DNA from: Nannobrachium achirus
Taxonomy: Eukaryota; Chordata; Actinopteri; Myctophiformes; Myctophidae
DNA: 64,000 nt
Assembly (NCBI GenBank): GCA_963921795.1
Contig: OY997639.1
Coordinates: forward strand, 48,345,895 to 48,409,894
Reading direction: 5' to 3'
The notes beneath the pieces are model-generated. The model had not been told where the DNA came from. It saw nothing but the letters and a program-made list of their open reading frames with translations, and did not search any database. The position numbers and the translations under genes were made by a program. This document shows, one piece after another, positions 9,725-19,900 of the stretch; position 1 is the stretch's first letter, and each line of letters starts with the position of its first letter.

Positions 9725-10012
9725 TCAAGATGCAATTTACATTTGTTTTTGGTCGATCAATTGTAATAGTGTCTGGTTCAAGAATACATTAAGTTGAGCA
9801 TAGTTTAGCAAAGACTAGCAGACTACTACTCTTTGTGAAAGTGATTCTTGTTTCCTTGTATCTTTCTGGGTTTACCCTCTTAGGTTCAGCAATAGGTGCC
9901 TAAATCATTCAATTGTATTAGGTAGTATCAGACTAGCCTTTTCCTCTTTTAACCAGCTCCAACTCTGTCATGTACCGCTCAATGGATGCTTCTGTTGTTT
10001 TCATTCTGTAGG
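9725..10012 (-). pseudogene. CCDC106-like C-terminal exon, decayed copy
   Basis: The minus strand reads EASIERYMTELELVKRGKG followed by in-frame stops, then APIAEPKRVNPERYKE. It is a clear but broken relative of the exon at 9239-9552 in the same orientation. Confidence 0.45.
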
Positions 10013-10563
10013 ACAACACATTTGTGGGTGCATTGACAGGTCTCCCCTTCAGGGCACTCTGGAGCTGGTCACGTGAATAGGTCTAGTCTAGCTAATTGTA
10101 TAGCCTTTCTTAGCGGTGCAAACCCCTCCTACCTTTGACTTGGCATGTAATGTCCCTATGCCCTACCAACAGCTTAGTGTGTAAGTCCCTATGTATGCGG
10201 TCACACAAGATGGAAACTGACCAATTCGACCCCCACTTTTGAAGTGGGGTAATTGGAAAACTGTAGTAGTCCTTTACTGGTGGAAAGACGTGTCTGGCTG
10301 GAAAGACGTGCTGTAAAGTTGTCAAGTTATGTAACCTGGGAGATATCACAAGGAATATCTTGACTATAATCTTGGCTGTTATACTTTGGTGTTTCAGTTG
10401 GGAAACAGTCAGTCACAGAGGGGAAACTGCTTGATTCAATATGGAGTATGACACAACTGTGAAACTAAATAACTTGACAATATCGGGAAGCAAATTGTAT
10501 TTTGGGGGGGGGGGGGGGATGAACAAGGTTGACCTGTGGTTCCTCGACAACTATGTACAGCAT

Positions 10564-10674
10564 GATCAGGGTGACAAGGGAGGCGGAGGCTAGCGGTGAG
10601 TGGGCCAGATTCGTGGGTGCCAGTCCATCGGGCTGGATCTGGCTCGCCCGCTGCTGGTCTGGGTGGCTGGTGTC
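10564..10674. repeat. 111-bp GC-rich duplicated segment, copy 1
   Basis: It is nearly identical to 11002-11112 and much richer in G+C than its surroundings (contains GGAGGCGGAGGCTAGCGGTG). It is followed by the CCAGACCAGAGGTTTC tail of the CCDC106-like repeat units. No function is recognised. Confidence 0.6.
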
Positions 10675-11001
10675 AGACCAGAGGTTTCAATATTCTCCCT
10701 TCAGGAAAACAAAACAACTGGGACATTATCAATAAAAGCAATAAAATGACACAAAATCTACTTTTGGCTTAATGCCAGTGTGCACCACACATTTGAAATA
10801 AGTTCCCATTAAAACCCCAAACAATTGCTTCTTTGAGGTAATGTCAAGAAACAAACTGTTTTAGTTCAACTATTTTGAAGGCCTTCTGGTTCAACAGTAC
10901 AGAAAGTGGAGCATTTTGTGTGAAAGTGCCTCTTAAATTATTGTATCTTTATGGTTTTACTCATATTACGGTGAACATTAGCTCTGTCTGGTTCTTCTGG
11001 A

Positions 11002-11112
11002 GATCAGGGTGACAAGGGAGGCGGAGGCTAGCGGTGGGTGGGCCAGATTCGTGGGTGCCAGTCCATCGGGCTGGATCTGGCTCGCCCGCTGCTGGTCTGG
11101 GTGGCTGGTGTC
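11002..11112. repeat. 111-bp GC-rich duplicated segment, copy 2
   Basis: Second copy of 10564-10674, differing at about one base. It is followed by a poly-C run and then AT-rich sequence. Confidence 0.6.
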
Positions 11113-11388
11113 GGCCCACTGGGCCTTTGTCATCCCCCCCCCCCCCAAGGGTTTTTTATTTATTGTTGTCCTTGTGTTATACCTTTGTATCTGTCTACAA
11201 GAAGATATATCTGTATGTAATGTTGAATTTGAAATTCATGTGTTTGTGACTGTATTTTGTTTTTTCTTTCTTTCTTTTTTTTTTTTTTTATAAATGAGGC
11301 ATGCAAACAAGTATTCAAGTTTTTGTTGTGATTCAAATATTTATTAAAAAGGAGTTCATGATGGAAATGATGTGAATTTTATTTAAGT

Positions 11389-11636
11389 AACTAGTAACAA
11401 AGCATTAAGTAACCATAATCTTGACATGACTTTACTTTGGAGTACGACAATCTATTAATTAACTAGTAACAAAGCATTAAGTAACCATAATCTTGACATG
11501 ACTTTACTTTGGAGTACAACAATCTATTAATTAACTAGTAACAAAGCATTAAGTAACCATAATCTTGACATGACTTTACTTTGGAGTACAACGATCTATT
11601 AATTAACTAGTAACAAAGCATTAAGTAACCATAATC
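11389..11636. repeat. 72-bp tandem repeat, about 3.4 copies
   Basis: The unit starts AACTAGTAACAAAGCATTAA and recurs with an exact 72-bp period (CTAG at 11391, 11463, 11535, 11607). Copies are almost identical, which implies recent expansion. Confidence 0.85.
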
Positions 11637-11639
11637 TTA

Positions 11640-11980
11640 CCATAATGTTAGTTAACTGTTAGTTAATGAATGAAAAATGACTGAAATGACCCATCTGGGG
11701 GTCCCTCATGGGTCAGGTGGTGTTCCAGTCTAATATGGGAGACCCGATCTGGTAAGTAATGTTAGTTAACTGTTAGTTAATGTCTGAAAAATAAACCAAA
11801 TGGGTCAGTTGGTGATTCAGTCCAATATGGGAGACCCCTGGAAAGTAATGTTAGTTAACTGTTAGTTAATGTCTGAAAAATAAACCAAATGGCCCATCTG
11901 GGGGTCCCTGAGGGACCCCCGGATGGGTCAGTTGGTGATTCAGTCCAATATGGGAGACCCCTGGAAGTTTTAGACTAAAC
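11640..11980. repeat. Roughly 100-bp degenerate tandem repeat
   Basis: Three units share AATGTTAGTTAACTGTTAGT, then GGGTCAGTTGGTGATTCAG and AATATGGGAGACCC. The unit contains short palindromes (TTAGTTAACTGTTAGTTAA). It directly follows the 72-bp array. Confidence 0.6.
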
Positions 11981-13537
11981 CAGTATCACCGGGTCAACGC
12001 ACTAATCCTACCCGCCTATGAAGCACTCATCCTGGGCATAGAATTGACCAGAAAAAACAGATCTACAAACCATCTGTAATAAGGTTGATGGTAACTAACT
12101 ATTAACTAACATAGTCTTAACTAATGATAGATTAAGTTAGTTAAGTAATAGCTATTCCAACATTACTTGATGATGAATCATGATGAATTCACGATTAACT
12201 GATGTATTAATTAATCAGGAAAAACGTGTTAGTTAAGCATTAACTAAGTGTGTTACGTTGTACCTTATAGTAAAGTGTTACCGAAGTATCTGCTCTGAGC
12301 CGTAAATCGATCAGGACAAAAGTTAGAGATAGGGAATATTATTGTAATGTTGCAGATAAAATATGTCCTAAAAAAGTGAAGCATATTATTATTTAAAATA
12401 CCAGTTCCTAGAATGACACGTCTGTATCCTGTGCTTGGATACCCCAGTTGCTGCCTGCAGCCATTTTATTTTGTGTTCCTCCTACACAGTAAAATCCTGT
12501 GTAGTGTGATCAATCAAGTGTGATGCATTGCACAGTATACCATACCATAGCTTAGATTTTATGTAGCTTTCTGTTGCACCCCATTGTGTTCCATCTTGAA
12601 TGAAAGCAATGCCTACAGTAAAATCTAGTGTAACTCCGTGGACAAATGGAACCAAAGGGACCCTACAAACGACCTATAAAACAGATCTACTATGCATCAT
12701 ACTTCTATAACACCAAGTGATATCAGTTACAAATGTCACATTTTCTACAGTAGCTGCCACATCCTGCCTTCTCTGCTCTCACCTCATACTGTTGTATGTT
12801 TACATAATTGTTATGACTCTGCACTCCTGTCTGTGCAGGCTTTACTGTACTGTACACGTGGCTTCTGTGTCTGTTGGTGATTATGATGTCATTCTACAGG
12901 TATCTGTAAATTAGTCTGTGAGACTTTCACTGAATGTATTGCACTTTTTGTGTGTGAGTAAATTGTATTCATCTCTGTCAGTAAATGTATGTGAAATAGC
13001 TTTTATATGTAGCTACCTGTGTCTGAGTGGGGGATTATAATGAAGAAGAACTGAATGTTTGGGAGAGATTACAAATTATATCTGGTTTGGTTGTACAAAG
13101 ATTTGTGGAGATTTTGAAAATAAAGTATTGTTTTTGGTGTTTTTAATTCTATTCAAAATATTGTTTGTGTTACTTTAATGTATTTACTTTTTAATTAAAA
13201 AAAACTTCTACGGGCTGGCGCGGCACCTATCAGCAGGAAATGTTGGGCGAGAGGAGTAGGACAAGCAAGCCTGGAATTTTGTCATTTTAGGGGCAAGGCC
13301 ACTTGGCCTTTGGTGTTGTCCATTTTTTGAGGGCACAAAGGCCAAATGCCAGGGCAAGAAGGCCTTCAAATAAAACATGTTTTAGTCCATTGAAAGAATG
13401 TGTTGAATTTAAGGGTTAGGGACGATAACCTAATCTGCAGTGAAATAGATAAATGATGGTATTTACAATCTGATCCATGCTCAGCCCTGCACCAATCAAA
13501 GTCACTGGATTGGTTTAAAGATGGGGGCTCAGGGAAG
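11981..13537. other. Non-coding stretch upstream of foldback MITE
   Basis: No exon of the upstream part of grb10 or any other gene was recognised. An AATAAA lies at about 13120 with no identifiable gene before it. Confidence 0.4.
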
Positions 13538-13541
13538 TTAA

Positions 13542-14216
13542 AGGACAACTCCGCCCTAAATCACTTCTAGGCTAATTTTCCTACTTATATTGATCCCAAA
13601 ATACTGTCCATGGGGTCTATTAGACAGAAATGCCCCTGTTGTCCAGTTTCCCCAGCAGAACCCAGCAGCTGTCATAGCATAGAGTGGAGGCTATAAGCCT
13701 ATCGCTTTTACGCTATTTGTTGCGGTCAAAAGTGATTGTCTTTTTCATAAATGTGTTACTAGTTGTCATTACAAACACATCCATGCCTTGGTTGTCCCAC
13801 ACAAGCCACCACAATCTCATAAATAATGTTTAGGGGTGAGCATTAGGCACAAGTGCCAATCAAAATGACTGTACTGGCCAATCACAGGGCATCTTTTCCG
13901 GGACTTGTCAAAACACATAAGAGAATAACATCTGTTTAGCAGAGTGTGAGGGCTTGTGTGGGACAACGATGACATGGATGTGTTTGTAATGACAACTAGT
14001 ACCACATTCATGAAAAATAAAAACACTTTTGACCACAACAAATAGTTTAAAAGTGATAGGCTTATAGGCTCCACTCTATGCTATGAGAGCTGCTGGGTTC
14101 TGCTGGGGAAACTGGACAACAGGGGCATTTGTGCCTAATAGACCCCATGGACAGTCTTTTGGGATCAATATAAGCAGGAAAATGAGCCTAGAAGTGATTT
14201 AGGGCGGAGTTGTCCT
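13542..14216. mobile_element. Long foldback MITE, piggyBac-like (TTAA flanks)
   Basis: The arms are about 270 bp and imperfectly inverted. They begin AGGACAACTCCGCCCTAAAT and end with its inverse. Both sides are flanked by TTAA (13538-13541 and 14217-14220), the target of piggyBac-type transposases. There is no coding capacity. The transcript would fold into a very long hairpin. Confidence 0.8.
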
Positions 14217-14763
14217 TTAAGATTTCAGAATCTCAACAAAAGACAATGGTGTCTACATGATAAGAAAGAGACTAGTGTCTACTGTCTACATATTGACCAG
14301 AAAGAGACAGTCAGGAGAAAGTGGTTCAGTCAGTTGGGGCATTAAGGCCACTATGTGGCCTCAGGTCATGCCATTGGTTTGAGGGGCACAAGGCCAAACT
14401 GAGGGGCAATGGCGGACATGGCCTCCATGAAATTCCTGCCCTGAGGACAAGGCTCTATGTCCTCCCAGAGGGGGATCCTCACTGGCAGGTGATTCAGTAG
14501 GATACAACAGCAGTGACAACACAGAAATGTGTATGCTTTGTGTATTTGCTCTCCAATGACATTGTCTACTGGACCCAAACTTCATACCAAATGTATTATA
14601 TCACTGGTCACATAAGTGTTGCACTGGTCACGGAATGGGTCATAAGTAATGTTATGACATAATATAGTTGTAGCCTACTCTCTCAGACATAGTTGTATTG
14701 TAAGGGCACTAGAGGTTCGCGGCCCTACGGGCCGCTCACATCAAGAGTCCACCCCCGCTTCTT

Positions 14764-15170
14764 TACTGTAGTGTACTGTACTGTACTGTACCTTACTGTG
14801 CTGTACTGTACCTTACTGTACTGTGCCGTATTGTATTGTACTGTGCTGTACTGTGCTGTACCTTACTGCACTGTACTGTACTGTACCTTACTGTACCTTA
14901 CTGTGCTGTACCTTACTGCACTGTATTGTACTGTACCTTACTGTATTGTAGTGTACTGTATCTTACTGTGCTGTATTGTACTGTACCTTACTGTATCTAC
15001 TGTACTGTTCTGTACTGTACCTTACTGTGCTGTAGTGTACTGTACCTTACTGTACTGTATTGTGCTGTACCTTACTGTACTGTAGTGTACTGTATCTTCT
15101 GTACTGTACTGTATGGTAGTGTACTGTACTTTATGGTACTGTTCTGTGCCTTACTGTAGTGAACTGTAAA
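14764..15170. repeat. CTGTA-type pentanucleotide array
   Basis: About 400 bp of interleaved CTGTA / CCTTA / CTGTG units. Open frames across it (MYC..CTVLYC..) are artefacts of the repeat. An (ATT)n run follows at 15189-15220. Confidence 0.85.
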
Positions 15171-15190
15171 AGTATTATGTAAATTCCAGA

Positions 15191-15222
<32 letters not shown>

Positions 15223-15296
15223 TTCTACAAATACAGTATACCATTTTGTCTGTGTAGTCTACTGTGTAACTGTGGTGTCTCTCTGTTACCCACTAG

Positions 15297-15413
15297 CGGA
15301 GTGTGTCAGAGAACTCACTTGTAGCCATGGATTTCTCAGGGAGGATCGGCAGGGTGATTGACAACCCTGTGGAGGCCCAGAGTGCTGCCATGGAGGAGGG
15401 ACATGCCTGGAGG
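15297..15413 (+). CDS. grb10: grb10 exon: BPS region
   Basis: 39 codons between acceptor CCCACTAG and donor GTGAGT. It encodes [20 protein letters not shown] and ends EEGHAWR. This is the receptor-inhibitory BPS segment and the best evidence that the gene is GRB10. Confidence 0.9.
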
Positions 15414-16943
15414 GTGAGTAGCCTTGTATTAAAAGGTTATGAAACACAGTCCACTGCCATCTAATTTCTCAGATTATGAAACACTGCGATCTAGTTTCTC
15501 AGATTGATACTCAATCTTGAATGAATCTCTATTGTGTTTTTTGTGGCATCTATCTCAGAAGAGGAGTCAAAGAATGAATATCCTGGGCTGTCACAGTCCG
15601 CTGCACCACTCTTCGCTAAGCTCAGGTAAATACTGACACATGGATTTACTAAACATGTTTTCTTCTGGTAACCCACATTTTGGTACTATCTAACTCATTT
15701 CACGATAAAAAATCCACAATCCACAATTTTCTTACCTTTTAACGTGGTCTTGTGGGTGTCCATAGTCCACGATTGTGCATGGATCGTGCCCGAGGCGTGT
15801 GCACGCCGGTCGCGAACAAAAAAAAATGCATGTGAATCCAAGCTACCGTTCTCGATTTTGGATTATTTTTATAAAGGAAATCAAATTAGATTCTCAGGTT
15901 TCTCGGGCGAAGCGGCCTGGACCAACGGATTTTTCTCAGGTTGGGGCAGTAAATGAGTTAAAAAGAGCATGTTCTAAAATGAGGACGGCTTCTTTCATTT
16001 AGTAAGATACTGCTAGTAAGATGCTAAAGTGGCTGAGCCAGATTGTTTCTGTGATTTCTGCAGTCATCCACGTAGCCCAGCTATGGTTCCATGGCAGGAT
16101 AACCAGAGAGGAATCCCATCGCATGATCCACCAGCAGGGACGTGGATGGGTAAGACTGATCTGGAGACACAGATTCATGAGGTTGTGCTGGTGCCTTTTA
16201 ATTGTAAATATTAAAAGACAATACAATGCAAGTCTACATAAATAAGTGTGGTGTACATATACATCTGGATCCATACAAGTTCCCATACACATACAGTACA
16301 TAGTTTTACATAGTTTCCCTTTTTGGGGCGATATTAGCAGACCTACAAGCTCACATGGTGTTTTTTGAGCAGTTTTACTGTGGCAGACCGTCGTATGACG
16401 GAGCATAAATTAAGCATCCGTTCGTTGTGGAGAAAAGAAATCACAGAATTGCAGTCTGAATTACCTCTTACCTTCATTTGAACTGTCGAGGTTAATTGGG
16501 TAACTTGAACCATTCCCTCAAGTTCTTCCTTTTCGTCTCTCCGTACAGATTGTTTCTACTGAGAGTCAGTCAAAGCAACCCCAAGGCGTTTGTCCTCACA
16601 CTGTGCCATCACCAGAAAATTAAACATTTCCAGATACTACCGGTAGGCATCTCTTGAATACTATCACGTTTATTATCATTTGTTGATGTGAAAAGAGAAT
16701 CGGGAGTTGTTATATTCACTGCATTTCTCTCCTCTCTTTTACAACATGGCACATCCCTGTTGGCTATCTTTTCATGAATGGCTGCACCTTAAAAAGTGTG
16801 AAGAGGACGGTCAGATCTTCTTCAGTCTTGACGACGGATCCACTAAATTCACCGACCTGATCCAGCTGGTGGAGTTCTACCAGCTCAACAGAGGAGTGCT
16901 GCCTTGCAAACTCAGACACCCCTGCACCATTGTGGCCTTATGA
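15297..16943 (+). CDS. grb10: grb10 growth factor receptor-bound protein 10, last five exons (frameshift in SH2)
   Basis: Grb10 is a cytoplasmic adaptor that binds activated insulin and IGF-1 receptors. Five exons are seen: 15297-15413, 15559-15625, 16064-16149, 16549-16642 and 16797-16943. They cover the end of the PH-to-SH2 linker, the BPS region ([29 protein letters not shown]) and the whole SH2 ([56 protein letters not shown], stop after CTIVAL). [11 protein letters not shown] and [14 protein letters not shown] fit GRB10 better than GRB7 or GRB14. Exon 16064-16149 is 2 nt shorter than the phase needs: the usual QQGLVDG block is QQGRGW, so the frame shifts and stops at 16621-16623. This is either pseudogenisation of one fish duplicate or a sequence error. 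The FLLRDS Asp is Val. Exons for the RA and PH domains were not found to the left. Confidence 0.85.
15559..15625 (+). CDS. grb10: grb10 exon: BPS to SH2 linker
   Basis: 67 nt between TATCTCAG and GTAAAT, reading [20 protein letters not shown] and ending in phase 1. Confidence 0.85.
16064..16149 (+). CDS. grb10: grb10 exon: SH2 start, carrying the 2-nt deficit
   Basis: 86 nt between TTTCTGCAG and GTAAGA. It reads [20 protein letters not shown] and ends QQGRGW. The next exon needs two leftover bases (GG, completing GGA before TTG TTT CTA), but this exon ends in phase 0. Confidence 0.85.
16549..16642 (+). CDS. grb10: grb10 exon: SH2 phosphotyrosine pocket
   Basis: 94 nt after CCGTACAG. In the ancestral frame it reads [20 protein letters not shown] and ends FQILP, with the FLLR arginine that contacts phosphotyrosine kept. 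In the frame inherited from the previous exon it reaches TAA at 16621. Confidence 0.85.
16797..16943 (+). CDS. grb10: grb10 terminal exon
   Basis: 147 nt after a weak acceptor (CACCTTAAAAAG). It encodes [20 protein letters not shown] and continues to CTIVAL and TGA at 16941-16943. The frame is intact and shows strong conservation, which suggests that any loss of function is recent. Confidence 0.88.
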   Translation, partial: CEEDGQIFFSLDDGSTKFTDLIQLVEFYQLNRGVLPCKLRHPCTIVAL

Positions 16944-19900
16944 CACCGTTTGATCCCATAACTCCATGACTCCTATCACTTGACCTGACTCTGCCTAAAA
17001 ACAAAAAAAGGAAACCAACAGAATTTGGTTGGTTCTTTTGTTTTTATCTTTTTGAGAAGCTGGTGAATGAACTAATGTTTTGTTGTTGCTGTTGTTTTTG
17101 TTTTGTTTTTATTTTCTCATCGTGAGTCCGCCGGAGACTGCTGAATCATGTGGTTGGATGTTTGGTTGATTCGTTGGTTGCTTGCTTGGACGTTGAGGTG
17201 TGGGATGCTACACCTCACATTTCACATCTCCATCAGTACAGGGGATGGAACAACAGGATATGACATGAGAAGCTACAGTCAAGTCAAGGACCTGCCATCT
17301 TATGCCATCATAAGATCTTTCATAATCTTTATACACATCAATAAGCTCTCTTTTTTTTTTACTAGTACAATTTATCCTACAGTTAAATTGTCATCTTCAT
17401 TTTTCCTTCAAGTGGAAAATCAACAGTACAGTGTTTTAGTTTTGGACCACTTTTTTCTGATCAAACAGAATTGTTTTAGTTTGATCTAATCATCACAGCC
17501 TATAGATGGACATTTGAGCGTCTCTTAGTTTTGCACTCACAGTACTGGGAGCAGCCCTTGGTGATTTCTCCACTGTCATGTTACTGACCTAGGCTACGAC
17601 ATGGCACCACTGCCCTCCAGTGGCACAGGCATGTAAAGGCATGCTGGATTTCAACAGGAAGAGCTACAGCTGAGGTTTGGAGACATCAACAGGAGAGTTT
17701 TTTGTTTTGTTTTGCCCATTGTTTTGTCAAGCTAGCATGGAACAATACTAGCTATGGAATACTTTGTAATTATGGTATGTCATATTCAAGAAAGACTTGC
17801 TGATAAACACAGGCTTTGACTGTCACAGGGGTCCATCTGCTTGTCTCTGATAATACAATTATTTTTCATTATGTCATTACATAATACTTTTTTATATCAT
17901 TGCCAAAATGCTTTTGCATTGTTATTTTTTTCTTTTTCTTATCTGTCTCCACTTTCTTGATCATTTAAACTATTCAAAACAGAATAGAACATGGCGGCCT
18001 CATCCACTGAATTCAGTGGAGAATTGGCGCCATGTTATATTCGGTTCCTCAAGCTATATACAGTCAGATTATCCACTGGTTGTTCTTCTGCCACACAGTA
18101 AATGATCCATTACTATGGGTATTCAGTTCTGTTCTACCCATTCAAGTCCATACAATGTTTATGCATTTCAAACTCAAAGTAATTCAGACAGTAATGCCGA
18201 CAAGACTTTTACTACCCAGAGTGAGCTACTCTGAGACTAGCCTTGGATCAAGATGTTATAGCGTCTGACTCTTGCTTTCATATGTGATACAAAAGCAAAA
18301 GTCAGACTCGATAAAAATGATAGGCTTTATCCAAGGCTACTCTGAGACTATTAACATGTGCGGTTTCATGTTTAGTATTTAGAGATGATTCACTGGCCTT
18401 GTAGCTACCCGTCAATCCAGGTGCTTCAAAAGTCTGGTGCTATCTGTTACAAGACAATGAAAAGATGATACAGGACATGCAAGTTTTAAAGTTGTTGTTA
18501 TTTGGCCTAATTCCCTTCACCATAGCACAAGGAGGTAGAACCACTAGCATCAGGTACTCCCACTTAATAATGAACAAGCATAAAGGACACTCTTATCCAA
18601 CTACACAAGCTCAAAGTGTACAAACTCAAATCTGTTATTCCTTCTCAATGAACCTTTTAGGACTGCAAATACAGGACCATTGACTATGATAGCAGATCAG
18701 AACACTGTGAACAGAGGGCAACGAGCTTCATTGAATTAAGTGAATTGGACATAAGGTAAATTGAACATAAGGTAAATCAACTTACCTTATGTCTGAGACA
18801 GGTGTGGTCTAACGATTTTGGGACAAGCTTGTTGATTTCCTGTAGACCACTAAGGTCTTTCAAACACATCATGTGTGGCTCAATGAAACAAATTGTACTG
18901 TGCCTAAAATATTTATCGTGCATTCAACAACATCTGAGCAAGTGTTTAATACCAGGCCTGATGCTTTCTGCAAAAGCGTTTTCATGAAATATGATTTCAG
19001 TTTAATGCGACCCCAAGACTTTCCTATTCCCTAATCTGTTGACTATCTCACTATTGAGAACTGGTTTCTCAAACAACTAATTATAATAGTCTGCACAAGG
19101 AATAACTTTCCTACAGTGATAAACAACACCATTTCACATGAATATTACCAGATTAGTTTCTAGGACTAGATCTGCATCTATTCATTGTTCATTTGCTGGT
19201 TTTAGTTTTGTTTTGTTTTGTTCTTTTTTCATCCAACAGATATGTAGAGATGTATTTACCTGTGATGCCACGTTAATGAGAGCCATCATTTTATTTTGAG
19301 GGTTGTCTTAAGCTATATCAATCATTTGAGATACATAACAGCCACACTATATTGATACTCTGTGCACAGTCACCATTATTTAACTAAAATTCAATGACTC
19401 AATCATTTTAAGTATTGTTTCAGCTAAATGTATTTATTTATCTGGATGTGAGTGATTACTTGAAATTTCTTTTATTTTCCTTCAGCGCTGTTCTGTACTG
19501 TTTTCTTTTGTCATAACCATGAAATGATTGAACAGTTTGATTAATTATTATTATAATGACATAGCATCTATTGATAGTCTATATTTTGTTTCTTTTTATG
19601 TTTGATCACTCAAACATAATTTTGTCATCATCAACACTTGTTATGAAGTGATGATTTAAAGCACACTGGTATTCATAGTCATGGTCATCATTCCAAATAT
19701 TTGCCCGGGGGGGTGTTGTGACATAACAGATTGCTGGGTTTCCAAAAGCATTTGTAGCTATAGGCCTACAGTAAATAGTTATTTGTTAAATATTATCTTG
19801 TTGATCTACAATCACATCACTTCGAGATCTTTGAAGATCCCATTTGGAGAATTCCAGATTCATCCAATGGTTCATAAAAACAACTGTGATAAAGCGGTAA

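Noticed and set aside
11389-11636. Possible CRISPR-like array
   Set aside because: Whole 72-bp units repeat without unique spacers, and the genome is vertebrate.
14693-15159. Open frames of repeated TVLYC residues
   Set aside because: Translation of the CTGTA array, without any protein-like complexity.
15999-16406. 135-codon minus-strand open frame
   Set aside because: Antisense of the grb10 SH2 exon and its intron.
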